Shown piece by piece: positions 1 through 13,470 of a stretch of 64,000 nt of DNA. Position 1 is the stretch's first letter. Every line of letters begins with the position of its first letter. The stretch comes from Parasponia andersonii (lineage: Eukaryota; Streptophyta; Magnoliopsida; Rosales; Cannabaceae): NCBI GenBank assembly GCA_002914805.1, contig JXTB01000181.1, positions 206,336 to 270,335 on the forward strand, read 5' to 3'. The notes below the pieces were generated by a model. That model saw only the letters and a list, made by a program, of their open reading frames with translations, made no database searches and was not told where the DNA came from. A program made the translations under genes and the position numbers.

Positions 1-3000
1 CCCTCCAACTCACCTAGGAACCTTGGGGAGTTCTATTTAGAAAAGTTAGGTTTTGAGTGAGACTTTTTGTACCCTTTTCAATCTATCTAGGAACATTCTT
101 AGTGTATATTTTTTGCGTTTACTTTACAACTTTCTTTTTCTCAAAAAAAAAAAATAAAAAAAACTGAGGTGCATGTTTTGATATAGAGACGAATCGGGAA
201 GACTTAGTAGAAGACTTGATTTTGAAGAAGATTCATTTGACTCTTGGTCAGACACAGATTCATCAGAAACACCTTTACCAACCATTATGAAATAAATTGA
301 GAATAATACCACTAGGATTTTAAATGATTACCTATACCTAACCTGTACAACCATACGTTCATGCGTAATTTTTCTACAAAATACACCGCAATTAGATTTT
401 AAACCTAACATGATCCAAATTTTACCCATCTTCCATGGCCTAGATAGTGAAAATCTATATTTACACATTAGAGAATTTGAAGAGGTAGTGGCTACTTTTC
501 ATAACTAACCCAATGTTATGGTAGGTTAAAATTTTTTCCATTTTCCTTGAAAGATAAAGTGAAGAGTTAGCTACACCCTTTGAGACCGAGATCCTTAGAT
601 GCATGGGCAGAAATGAGCTGAGCTTTCTTTAATAAATCCTTCCCATACTATAAGACCAACAACCTTAAAAGACAAATCTCCACTTTTTCCTGAAAAGATA
701 ACGAAATATTATATCAAGCCTGAGAGAGATTCAAAGAATTGTTGAACAAGTTTCCACGTCATAGGTACAAAAATTGGTATCTAGTTAGTTATTTTTATAA
801 GGAATTAATCATTAGGGAGTGCCAATTCATAGAGATGATGTATAATAGAGAGTTCCTACAGAAAGACCTAGATGAAGTTATAGACTATCTGAATGATTTA
901 GCTGAGAAAGCCTACACATGGACTGGACCTAGTACTATTGATAGTACTAATAAGTCACAACTAATCAGAATCTACTATCTTAGGGAAGGAGATAGCCTTA
1001 AAGCCTAACTAGAAGCTGTGACCAAGGAATTAGAGGCTTTGAAAACTAAGGATAGTAGAGTCATCGATATGGTTGCTAGGATAGAATTTCAAGCTATATG
1101 TTTTGTCTGTCATGGAGTAGAACACTTAGCTCAGGATTGCCTAATTGACAGTGAAATGAAATGGGTTTTATAAAGAACAGTGCAACTCCTTAGGAATGTT
1201 TATAAAGCCTTTCTTACTGTATTTTGACACGTACAATTCTGGCTGGAGAAGTTACCTAAACTTTAGTTGGAGGTTTGATCAAAATCAGTCTGTATTATCT
1301 ACCAATAATTAAAACACTGAGGCACCACCATCTAGAAATTACTCTGTACCTCAATACAATTCACGACCTAATAGGACTCCTTTCAAGAAAACACTTCAGG
1401 CATTCATGGAGGTACAAAATAAAACTAACAAAAAATTTGAGTCTGTACTCACACAAGTGGTAGAAAAGAATAAAAAAATTAAGAGACAGATCATTAAGCT
1501 GACTAGCACTCTAACTGTGCAAGAGCGTGGAAGATTTCCTACTCAACCCCAGTCCAATCTAAAAGGGCAACGCTTGGTGCAAACCTCTAGCACTGATATG
1601 CAGAATATTAAAGAGATCAATTCTATTACTACTCGGGGTGGTAAGACTTTAGATGGTCCAACTTTGTCAAGTGCACTGTTAAGTGATACTACCACTTTGG
1701 TTAGTACTTAAAATGCCAATTTACAAGAAGTTGAAAAGAAATTTCCAATCAAAGTGCCTTTTCCTCAAGCACTTAAGACAAAAAAAAAAAAATATTAGAA
1801 AACTAATGTGAGATCCTCGAAAACTTTAAGCAAGTTAAAATTAATCTGCCTTTGTTTCATGTGATCAAGCAGGTACCATCATATGCTAAGATGATCAAAG
1901 ATCTATAAATCATGAAAAAGATGCACTACGTCAAGAAGACAACATTCTTGACCGAGTAGGTAAGTGCAGTAATTAAGCAGAAAATACTATCCAAATACAA
2001 AGATCCAAGTTGTCCCACAATCACTTGTCACATAGGGACACACGAGTTCGGCCAAGCTCTTTTAGACTTGGGAACAAATATAAATCTTATATCATATTTT
2101 GTATATTTTCGACTAAGCCTCGGAGAAATCAAGCTTGCATCTGTGGTACTGCAGTTAGTTGACCATTTTGGGCGAAGGCTGAGAAGGATAATAGAAGATG
2201 TTTTGCTTCAAATTGATCAATTCTACTATCCTATTAATTTTCTGATCATGGATACACAATCTGTGGTTGACATAGAGTCCAAAATCTCGCTAATCTTAGG
2301 AAGACCTTTTCTTGCTATAGAAAACACTCTTATTAATTGTAGGAATTATCTAATGAAGTTATTATTCAGGAACACGACTTTACAGGTAAATATTTTCCAT
2401 GTTAGAAAGTAACTACACGAAGATGATGAATGTTATCATACTGATATGATAGACACATTAGTAATAGAAGAGATTGATAAGAGCAAGAAGTTTGATCCTT
2501 TGAGTTATATCTTTCGTAATATTGATAGTGAGTGTTTGTTTTATCTTGATAATATTAAAGTTTCTACTGATATAAAGACACAAGATAAGCAAAAAAAAAA
2601 AAAAAATTCAACTATACTTTGAGAAGTTGCCTCTTAAAAGAGATAAGCCAAAATTGTTCGATGTGAAGACTATGACAGACAACTTAGCTCTAAAATTTGA
2701 GAGTTCCAGATATGTATTTGATAATAGTTGAAGAATTTTGTAGAGAGGGTAGACCAATCTAATAAGGTCACTTTGGTAGCTCCTGTCTACCATGATTAAT
2801 CAAGTTTTATCTTTCTGTACCATATTTTATTTTTCTTTGTTAGGTTATTTATTTTAATTTTCTTAATTTGTTTTTGTTCTCTTCTCTAGCCTATATATAA
2901 CACAGCCCAGACTTCATGTGGAAACTCCATTGCTCAGGCGTACTCTATCCTTTGCTCTTTTCTTTCTAATTTTTTTTTGAAAGTGAGGACACCGTCTAAT

Positions 3001-5780
3001 TTAAGTTGGAGGTGGTGGCATATGCATGCACACTTTTTTAATACACTTTGCTCTTTTCTTTCTAAATTTTTTTTGAAAGTGAGGACACCGTCTAATTTAA
3101 GTTGGGGGTGGTGGCATATGCATGCACACTTTTTTAATACACATATTTTTTATATATATATATATACAAAATTTTTCTGAAAAAAAAAAGTTGTTTTAGT
3201 GATGACTCAATTTGATGATCGAATACTGATGATAAGATTTAATTTTATTAAATAAAATTCTTAGGAAAATGATGAATATTATTTTTGTCTATGAACTTGA
3301 TTCTTATATTAGTTTGATTTTACTTATAATTCTTAAATATTTTGCGCACTCATTTTCATTTTAATTATTTTGTTTACTTAGAGAAAGTTATGTGATTAAG
3401 TGAATTTTTGAAATCTCATCAATTATAAGCTCTAGAACATTTTTTTATTATCATTTGAGGTGAAATTCTAGACTGCACTGTATTTGAGATATGATTTAGG
3501 CCATTTTAAAATCATTTAAATCTTTCAAGCGTACCTTAGACACTTGATTATCTTTAGTATATCTCATTTGAGCCTAATTTTATCATTTTCTTTGACCCCT
3601 ATATTTTTAGTGTAAAGCTTATAATGATTAAGATAAAAAAAGAAAAAAAAATAGAGAAAAGTAGAGTTCGGAAGATAGTGGAAGATAAGTTTAGGGGTTA
3701 TATCAATGAAGTGTTTGAAGTGAAGTTTTATAAAGATCCGAGAATAAGTTATGTACTTTGGATGATTTGAGCCATAAAGATGACTATTATCCTACCGTTA
3801 CCTTAACTATATATTACAAGTTTGAATAAAGTCCTAGTGATCTTTGGTGTAGTATTGGTCTACATTAGTAGAGAGTAGTATGAAAATAGACTTATGAAAT
3901 TTATTCATCATCTAGAGATAATACATATGTCACTTATTTACATAAACTGATCTAGGTTACGAATGATTAAATGTAATTATTTATACACATTCAAGAATTT
4001 TAAGTGAGATTAAATTAGTATTTGAATTAAAATTCTAGACCATTTACAGTGTTCAGAGTTTTTCTTTGAGTTTTATATTATGTGAAATTTTTGAGGCAAA
4101 AGTTTGAAAATTGAACTGAGTTATGTTTAAGTATTTAGATTTTTCTTTTCTTTTCCTCAGGATTAACAAATTTTAAGTTTGGGAGTGTGTTAGCTCTATA
4201 AAAATAGAGTTCTTTATGTTTTTTTTTTCTTGTGAAGTTTGTGTGTTTTTGAGTGTTTTTAGTATAGTTTTTAAAGTAATTTAAGTTATTTTATGTTTAA
4301 GTATTTAGATTTAGTTTACTTAAACTGTATTTAATTTAGTTTGAGATAATTTAATTTGATTCAAAATTTATTTAGATTATGTTTTGTTTATTTTAATATG
4401 ATTTAGTTCTAATTTTATTTTAATTTAGAATAAATGAAAAGGAAAAAATTTGAAAAAAGGAGAGATTAGAGTGCACGAGTGTGAGTGGAGACATCAGGTG
4501 TGATCTCAGCCGTCGATTGAAGGCTTTGGCCATCTGGAGGGGCGCATGGAATGCACGCGGAATCAAAAGCGCATTAGAGGCAAAGAACACGTGGGGCCTG
4601 CGTTGTCAGCTGGCTGCAGGTCTTTCCAAGCTGTGCCGGATTTGATGCTTCTCCGGATATCTACAACTGGGTTTCAGACCATTCACAAGTCGGTAGGTTT
4701 GCCCAGGAAGTCAACTATCTTCCCCAACCCATGAGACGCTGTTTAAGTGCTGAGCTCACTAGTTTTCGACACATCCGATAATTTCTTTCAGCTCAGAAAC
4801 CCGAAGGAAGAGAAAGAGAGAGAAAAGAAGAAAGAGGGAAATGTGAGAGATTGACATATCACTCGTCCAATTAGATTGCATCTTTAAAAAAAACGTGAAA
4901 ATTTGCACTATATTCTAAACTTAATTATAAATAGACAGAACGTAAAGAGAAAAATACAGTCAATTTTGAGAGTGAGAATTCCACTTTTTCTGGAGTGAGT
5001 TCAAGATGAGTTTGAGATGAGTTCGGGATTATACTAGAAAAATACACGTCAATTTTGAGAGTGAGAATTCCACTTTTTTTAGAATGAGTTCAAGATGAGT
5101 TTGAGATGAGTTCGAGATTATACTAGTTTTTAGAGGTCAGAGAAATGATCTTAGTTACGTAGTTTTTGTGTTTTCCAGTGCTTCGACGCTTATATATTTG
5201 GTTTGTTAAATTCTTCAATATTTTTAATTTTTATATTTTATTTTCTAATTTCTCATATAAATTCAGTCATGCTTTTTTTATGTGGTGATTTAAACTATAT
5301 TATAATTATATTTATTTTATTAGTTAATCTTTTACTATAATATTATCTCTGTGATATATTATCGATCTTAGAGAACTAATAAGATAAATTATTTTGGTGT
5401 TAATTAGAATAATTTTTCATATTAAATACTTTAGATTAATATTTGTTCTTAGATGATATATTTTCTGTTTATGTGTTTGGGATGTGAAATATATAATTGA
5501 ATAACAAATAAGAATCAAAGTGGGTAATAGTTAAACGAAGAATTGAATGAATCTTGAAGTCTTGATTTTCTCATATTAGTATTTTCATTTATAATTCTAT
5601 GATTAGTTTATTTGATTGCTTAGTTAATTTTTATTTAAAATTTTTATTTTTATTTTTTGTTACCTTATTGATTTTCTTCTTTGTGGATCGATACCTTAAT
5701 CTATACTGTGATAGCCACTAGTATATTTTAAGCGTAGACGAGGATTACTTTTTTATTTTTTCTACGGATACTAATAGACA
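1..5780 (+). mobile_element. Athila-like Ty3/gypsy LTR-retrotransposon fossil (left end outside window)
   Basis: A broken gypsy element on the plus strand. Recognisable parts are a gag-like region (about 400-1150), a CCHC zinc knuckle (CFVC...H....C, about 1098-1140), a retropepsin-like region ending in the family signature ILGRPFLA (about 2040-2360), a purine-rich PPT-like tract (about 4172-4187) and a probable 3' LTR (4188-5780) that begins TGTTAGCTCTATAAAAATAG. No reverse transcriptase or integrase is recognisable, so it is either a gag-protease non-autonomous derivative or heavily reduced. A segment of about 96 bp is repeated in tandem at 2951-3142 and another of about 86 bp at 4951-5123. 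It has many breaks and looks old. The lineage call rests on resemblance of gag and protease to Athila-type elements; the LTR end at 5780 is an estimate. Confidence 0.65.
4188..5780 (+). repeat. Probable 3' LTR of the Athila-like fossil
   Basis: The segment follows a purine-rich tract and starts with TGTTAG. It ends near an ACA at 5778-5780, after a stretch typical of the LTR end/leader of this family. The same start (TGATAACTCTATGAAAATAG on the minus strand) recurs in the solo LTR at 17329-17866, supporting a shared LTR family. The exact right end is not proven because the partner LTR is outside the window. Confidence 0.45.
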
Positions 5781-8700
5781 ATTTTAAAGAATAAAGATGT
5801 TTCTACAATAATTTTAAATTCTAATTTTGAATGCATCTATAAATTTGGCGAAATTCGATAGAAAAATACAAATAGAAGATTTTATTAAATATTAATAAAA
5901 AGCCGTTAGTTTTTTTTTTTTTGCCAAAAGGCTAAAAGTTGTGGTTTTTTATAATATAAAAAATAACACCTCTTAATTTGGGGTCAATATGCTACGATTA
6001 GTGTGTTGGAATTTTTTTTTTTTTTTTTAAAGTCCAAGAAAGACCAGGTAATTAGGCTTAGTAGTAGCTTTGGAGGATGATATTTGATTCATCACATTTT
6101 TTCCCTCAATTTTTTTTTTTTCTAGAAAACTGTTATTAAACTAAAATAATTTTTTAGAGCTGCTATCCATGAAAAAAGCCCATCAAAGACCAGGGTATTT
6201 TCATAGATAGCAATTTAAAGAAAATAATAGTTTTTATAAAAATTTCTTTTTAAACTGATACCAACCACCAATGGCCAATGTGCTACTAGCCTAATTTCCT
6301 CTCAAAGACCATCACAGATGAACTTGTAAGAGAATGCTTAGCCTAGTCATAAGCATAATATGAGGAGCAAAGGTGGTCGGTCACCCCACTCTTTAAGGGG
6401 AAAAAAAAAGTAAGAAAAAGAAAAGAGAATCAAAGAAAACAATAGTAAAAGATCGGACAATTGAACACTTTCACAAGAATAACAACTGCACCAGAAAGGA
6501 TACGGACAAACTTTGGAAAGATCAATAATCCTAGCTGAAAATGATTTGGTTTTTCACATGCAGTATTTAATTAAAAAAAAAAGGTCATTTTGTCTCCCTT
6601 AACATTTATGTACGCTTCTATTACGAAAAACAAAAAAAAGGAACAGTTAATTAGTTTACTAGTAAAAAGATGAAAATGGACATCGTTGATGGATGAATAA
6701 TCTGTCAGATAAATGTTGAAGGAACACAAATGTAAGGAAAAAATTACTAAAAGTTATCCCAAAGAAAGTGTTCATTAGCAAACAGGATTAATTATTTTAG
6801 TGGCCTCTATACTATTGATAATGTATAAATGTACCAGTTTTGGTCTTTTTTTATTTTATTTTATTTTATTTTATTTGGATACCAGTTTTGGCCTTAAACT
6901 TTAAAACATAGCACTCTCTTTTTTTGAGGGGTAAAATCTCTCTTTTTTCAGTCCTTAAACTTTTGAACTGTTCCTTTTTAGTCATTTTAAACTTTTTTTT
7001 TTTGGGGTTAAATCTTTATCAGAAAGGATTAAAAGGAAACTTTTTTTTAAAAAGAAGATGGAACTTTTTTCAAAGCTTAGGACCCATTTTGAAATGTAAT
7101 TATTGCATGTAATTAGTATTGTGCCGTTAAACTTAACAAATAAGTGTATAGTGTTTAAACTAGAACGATTTAAAAAATTAAAGGATTAAAATGAAAATTT
7201 AAAATTTAAAGACTAAAATAAGACTTCTTTAACTAATTTAGGAACAAAAAGGATAATCAATCCTTATTTCCTACTTGTTTTTATGAAGAAATAATTTCAA
7301 TGGTTGCAGGTTAGGACTAAGTGAAAAATCCGGTAATCCGACTAAATCGACCAAATATCAACTTGAATATTGGAAAAACAATCCCGTTCAATATTACCCA
7401 GCTCAACCAAACAAGGTAATACTTAATGTTTAATTTATTATTTAAAATATACAACAAATAATTACATATTCTTAAGATGAAGAAAAAAAAAAACGATTTA
7501 ACTCAAAAGCCCTAAGCACTTTGTCTTCTTTGTTTAACTCAAACTCTAAAGAGACAAAGCCCAAACCCCATATTTGATGGCCTTTTGGCTTTCTTCTTTT
7601 TTTTTTCCCCCAAAAAAAAAAATCGGGTTAATCTGACTGACTTGAGCAAAATTTTATGTAGACTATGAATAAAAATTCCTTTCATTGAACCCATTGAAGT
7701 GGGATTTAATAAGACTCAACTTGACTTCGGCGGATTGAACCAACAAGTTGGGGCATTTTTAGGGATAATAAAAATAAGTAGTTTAAAATAATATAGGTAA
7801 GGCTTAGAAATGAAAACAATAATTAACGGGAGATGAGGCACTTAATTGAATTTTTCAAAAATAGGTGGATAAAATTTAAAATTACAAAAAATTAAGGGAA
7901 CAGATGAGGGCATAATTGAATTCTTAGAAAAAATTATCAAAAGTTGAATACTAAAATTAAGGGTGAGTAGATTTCTACTTAACCTCCCAAACAAAAGTAA
8001 TTGTGTGGTTTAAGAATTTACTTTTTTTCAACTGTCACGGTGTGGTTTGAAATACTAAATAAGATTTCCTTTTTTAGCATCTAATCGCATTCCAATACAT
8101 TTCATTAAATGTATATACTAATTTTAAAAATATTCTTATACATAAATTTGCATTTATATACCTTAATGAAAAATAATTATCGTATTATGATAACAGTCAA
8201 CACAGTAGCTGTAACATGACCAGCACTTTGACTGCTCTGAATAATAAATCCTTATTCCCATTCAATATATGAGGGAAAATCTCATCTACCCTCTTCCAAT
8301 GAATTTGCAGCATATACATATCAGTTAGAATGTAAAATCCATATATTCAAAAATCATTTAAAACAACATTACAACTTTTGGATGGATATTTAATTATTTT
8401 GAATTTTAGACATTTGTGTTTTAATTTTTTCTGATTGGGTTTGTATCTTATTAAGATTTTACTTGGACAAATAAGAATGTATGACTTAAATATTTTAAAT
8501 ATTGAGTATTTTTAAATACCTTTTAAGAAGTAAGAATTTTTAAAAAATTTTTTTTTCAATTTAGTCTAAATTAGTTAAGACTCGTGACCCAAATTAAGAA
8601 TTTCTGCCTAGCACACTTTATAGGTGGGTTAAGAATTTTCACACAATATAGCCAAAACGACACCTGCTTATCCCTATTTAAAATTACAAAATCTAGGCGC

Positions 8701-10450
8701 ATATGCCTCCTTATACCTATGTGGGTCCCTCGGTGCATAATTTAGGAACACACATAATTGAAAATGTAAATCTAGGAATATTAATAAGTGACAAGTGACT
8801 TACATATGATATACACGCATGGACCTTTTACAATAGGCAAACGTTCATGTTTATTTATTTTTTAATTATTCAGACCATTAGGTACGTACCTCAAATATCA
8901 GCCAAGAAAAATAATTACCACAAGCTTCCAAGAATATATGCAAATTCTTTATGCTGGCCTTTATTTAACTTAGTTTATTACGAGAACATAATAAGATGCG
9001 CGAATTAGAAAAGGCCACGTGATCTCAACTGGTTCATGAAATGAAATTAGAATAATAATAAGAATACTAATAAAATAGAATTAGAAAAAATATAAATAAT
9101 AATACATTTGATTAAAATTGAAATTATCAGTGGAATGAAATAAAATATATCGTGTATCGATAAAATTATTTTTATTTTTACATATTTTAGTAAAATAAAG
9201 AGAAAAAAACTAATTTTATCAACATTTGAAAGGGATTGAAACTTTTATTCCATACCATTGGTAAAGAAATAAAATAGTAATTTCATCATTTAATGGAATT
9301 ATAATTCTCATTTTCTTGCCAAAAATAAGAAAAAGAAACAAACATTAAAATGTACTATTTAGTGAAATGGGTTTTCTATTCCAAACTTCTTTCATTCGAA
9401 CCAAGCATACCCTATGTTGGAATTTCACACATTAGGCCATAATCATAGAAAGGGGTAATCAAGTGAAATTACTACTTTGAACTTCCAAAAGGTATGAAGT
9501 CTAGCTAATTACTGTCATTTTTTTTTTTGAGAATAATTACTATCATTTCTCTTAGCACAGATAAATACGCATTGTACAAATAAAAAACTTTAAAGCGAGA
9601 AATAGTGGTAAGATAAAAACCATGTACAATTACACGATTTCATAAACAAACCTGACGCTCAACAATTTAGACTTTAATAATGTGTTAATCATTTCTTAGC
9701 TCTAAAGACCGAATTTTGCATTCCTGAGAGGCAAAAATGAAAAACCTTGCAATCAATTAATGATTAAAAGCCCAATCGATTAGCTTCTATCACTAGGATA
9801 TTTCTTTCATAATAAATTACAAATATATAAAAATATATATTTTTTATTTTTTCTAAATAAAATCAATACTACATTCTTCAAAACCAAACTTCGCACATAG
9901 GACTATAAGTTTCAATTCATCTTTGAAACATATACATCATTTCGGGAAAAAGATTTATTTGACGAAAACACGATCATTTTTCAATTTTTAGAAAACAATT
10001 ACAAAACAACTAAAAATTCAAAAAAAAAAATTTAAGTTTTCAATTAATTAAGAATCTGTTTAGAGGAGAATTTTTTTTTCCAAACCAGTGAAGGATGATT
10101 GTATTTTCGTAACTTAATTGCTCAAAATTAGGCGTTTTGAAAAGTGTTTAAAAAAATTGCAGGAGTTAAATTTATATAAACAAAAAATTACAGTTGAAAA
10201 TTGACTAAACCTTTTCTTTTTCAACATTAACCTTTTTTTTATTATTTTTTTTTTCAATTGACAAATTTTACAAGTTAGTAGCTAAGCTAGTAACCGGTGG
10301 AAGGTTTTAAGGGGAAAATAAAACCAAAGAAAAAAAGAAAATAAAATACTTTAGAAAAAAAGAAAGAAGAGGAAAAAGTGGCCCAAAAAATAACACTTCA
10401 ACATCAGCCGTTGAAAGTTGTAGACTTTGCTACATGGACCATCGAATGGC
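5781..10450. other. AT-rich intergenic region without recognisable genes
   Basis: No coding exons or RNA genes could be supported on either strand. The DNA is AT-rich with many A and T runs. A short imperfect inverted repeat (GCTATCCATGAAAA near 6162 and its complement near 6198-6211) is the only structure noted. Some stretches look like decayed repeats but could not be assigned to a family. Confidence 0.5.
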
Positions 10451-10457
10451 TATAAAT
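10451..10457 (+). promoter_or_regulatory. TATA box of the alkaline ceramidase gene
   Basis: The motif TATAAAT lies upstream of a plausible 5' UTR exon. With usual plant spacing, transcription would start near 10480. A 5' UTR intron then fits 10638-11574 (AAAG|GTTAGA donor, TTTTCAG acceptor), placing the ATG 72 nt into the second exon. The second UTR exon carries a five-codon upstream ORF (11579-11596). Confidence 0.5.
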
Positions 10458-11646
10458 CAGTGAGGGACTAAGTCCCTTAATCAGAAGTGAGGGACCGTAG
10501 AAGTCCCCCAATAAAGCATGAGGAACTGCAGATATCGGCTTTGGGAAAAGAAAATAAAATAAAGACCTAGAGAGAGAACCCATAAGCAATTCGTAAGATT
10601 TTTGAACAAGCGTAGATCTCTATCTCACTGGGGAAAGGTTAGACATTTTTTCAAATCAATTTTCCGATGTTTTATTTTATTTTACTTAGAAAAATTTCTG
10701 CTATTTAATATTTAATTGATTTCTTTAGGTTTCTTGTGAATTTGTATTTGGAAGAATTGCTTTCAAGAATTTATGATATAGATATATGTTTGTATAAGTA
10801 TACCCAATTCAGGGCACTATATGTGAACCTGAAATCCCACTGAATGAGCATCAGAAGCTTGATTTTCTTTATCGATGGTTGAAGGTTTAGTGATTGCTAG
10901 ATTCTTATTTGGGCACCCCCTAAAATTGCATTGATTTCAGTTCTTTAAGCATTGAAAATAGTTCCAAATTGCTAGACAAGCAAAACCCAGAATTTTCATT
11001 TTGAAAAATTTCAAGTTCATAGTGGATATGGCTTGGAGTTGCACTGCATAGGCGGTTATTTATCAAAATAGTGCTTGTTATTTGTTTCAGTGTTTTCTCC
11101 TTGAATGAATCTTGTATGGTTTTCACTTGCACTTTTCCTTACTTGTTGAGTTGAAAGAAAATCTGGAAAGGGTTCTAATCGATTTAGCTGCCTGACCTCA
11201 TGAAATCGGGAAATTTATACTCGGATTTACTTTGTTTTAATAAAATTCTAATACGAAATTAAAGAATTAGAATCTTATTCTAAATGTAGTATGTGACCAC
11301 GTCGCTGAATATGATGGTTTTGGTATATCTGACCATTCGTGTTTAAAGAATTCTACACATTTGTTTCCTTTAACCCTTCATGTATCTGTGTTTAAGCATA
11401 AAAACTCAATGTTCCTTGAGAAGTTTGATTATGCTCTCTTTTTCCTTTTTGTCAAAATATGTTACTTATCTTTTGATGATAATGGATAGACACTATTTTT
11501 TGCATGATGGGTTATATAGCTTCTTTGTTTTGCATCATCTTGTGATCTTGCCTTTTATAATATCATGTTTTCAGGTTTATGAACTCGAAATCTTGAGTGA
11601 AAAGTGCCTCAATCAAGTCATAGGCTTTGGCTATAGTCATTTAAGA

Positions 11647-13470
11647 ATGGCAGAAGAAGTTTCTAGCTTCTGGGGCCCTGTTACATCCACTGATTGGTGT
11701 GAGAGAAACTATATGCATTCTTCTTATGTTGCAGAGTTTTTCAACACCATATCAAACATCCCATGCATTCTTTTGGCACTCTTTGGTCTTATAAATGCTC
11801 TTAGACAGCGTTTTGAGAAGAGGTTTAGTGTCCTTCACATATCTAATATGATACTTGCTATTGGAAGCATGATGTACCATGCCACTTTGCAACGTTTGTA
11901 AGTAGTTTCTTGTCATCTTCTTCTTTTCGTTTTTACTCTACTTTTATTTTTGAATGTGTCGTGAAGATTTTGTGACCTTTTAATCTAAGTTTAATTAATT
12001 CCTATGTTTTGTTTTGAAGTACTGTGGTGGTTCTGAATCTGAAACGTTCAAAAGTTTCTTTTCTTACCAGTTAATGTAGATAGGAGCTCTTCTTCTTTCA
12101 AGTGTCTAGTCTCTTAATTTTTATTTGCATTTAACAATTCGAGCCTTTCACTTTGCTTGATGATTGAATTAAAGAGGAAAGATGATAGCCAAACTGTGCC
12201 TGACATTTGTTACATTTATATCTCTTTGTGCCAATTGCATTTAAGACTCCTATGGTTTTTCGTAAACAAAATTTGCACATGCTTTGCCTTTAGTCTATCT
12301 TAAAGGTCTCTCTAACTTGTTTTTAAAAGATTGAAGGAAATTCTGTTTTCATGCCCATTTTAAATGGAAGAAAGAGAGGTCATACTTGAAACTAGAAATA
12401 GAAACCAACCCGTAATTAGTCTGATAAAGTTTGTGACTCACAAACCAACCCATACTTGCAAATGGAGCTAGGAATTCTGTTTAAACATAATTTAATCTGA
12501 TAGAGCTTGTGGCTTGAACCTTTTTTTCATCCTTCCGTCTTCTTTAATAGCATCAGCAAAGAGTATAATAGGGTGGCTAGATCAAATATCAAAGATGTTA
12601 GTTGTGAAGCTAAAAAACGTAAAGATATTGTTTACTTTCTCTTCTGCAAACATTTTCAACCCCAAAACTCCACATCACTGAACAACTGACTTTAATTTCC
12701 TTGTATTCTCTTTGCTTGCAAATTTAAGCCTTTTTGCTGTTGTGACTGTTTGCGGAAATTATTGAGAGAACGTAGTACTTCTACATCATTTGCCTCTGCT
12801 TACTGATAAAGCTTTGAAACTAGATGTGTGTAAGCATTCAGTTTCTGCGCATCTCAACATGAAGTTGTGTGGTTGAAATAAATGGAAGTTTTTCAAAATT
12901 CAGATTATGATCTTCTGCCAAGGAACATAAATAGCCTATTGGTCTATCTTTTTCAGACAGCAGCAAGGCGATGAAACACCAATGGTATGGGAGATGCTCC
13001 TATATATCTACATTCTCTACTCGCCAGATTGGCATTATCGGAGCACGATGCCCACCTTCTTGTTTCTATATGGTGCTGCATTTGCCGTTGTCCATTCACT
13101 GGTCCGTTTTGGAATTGGCTTCAAGGTGCATTACATGATCCTGTGTCTCCTTTGCATCCCTCGGATGTACAAGTACTACATTCACACGACAGATGTGCAT
13201 GCAAAGTGGCTTGCAAAGCTGTATTTGGCCACCATATCCGTAGGGAGTCTTTGTTGGCTCTTCGATCGCATTTTCTGCAAGAACATCTCCTATTGGTACA
13301 TTAACCCACAGGGTCATGCTCTCTGGCATGTCTTAATGGGGATTAATTCTTATTATGCCAACACTTTCTTGATGTTCTGTCGTGCTCAGCAACGGGGTTG
13401 GAATCCAAAAGTAGTCCACTGCTTGGGTTTCCTTCCATATGTGAAGATAGAGAAACCGAAGACCCAGTGA
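11647..13470 (+). CDS. ACER: Alkaline ceramidase (plant ACER type)
   Basis: Two coding exons, 11647-11897 and 12957-13470, joined phase-consistently across a GT-AG intron, give a 254-residue protein, about the size of Arabidopsis ACER. The family are multi-pass ER/Golgi enzymes that hydrolyse (phyto)ceramides to sphingoid base and fatty acid. The metal-dependent site is visible: Ser74 and His78 in GSMMYHATL, Asp89 in QGDETP, and His204/His208 in HALWHVLMG. The N-terminal set Asp16, Trp17, Glu19, Asn21 and Glu30 matches the calcium site described for human ACER3, shifted by three residues. Several hydrophobic helices are evident. The chosen ATG opens MAEEVSSFWGP, the usual plant N-terminus; the frame is open further upstream but that part overlaps the 5' UTR intron. 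No breaks were seen. The gene is convergent with the mS26-like gene. Confidence 0.93.

Noticed and set aside
6150-6215. Short inverted repeat GCTATCCATGAAAA as a hairpin RNA
   Set aside because: The arms are only 14 bp with a mismatch and there is no context for a precursor; it is more likely repeat debris.
12987-13329. Two alternative frames over the second ceramidase exon
   Set aside because: They are shadows of the real exon, which carries the HALWH motif and joins in phase to exon 1.
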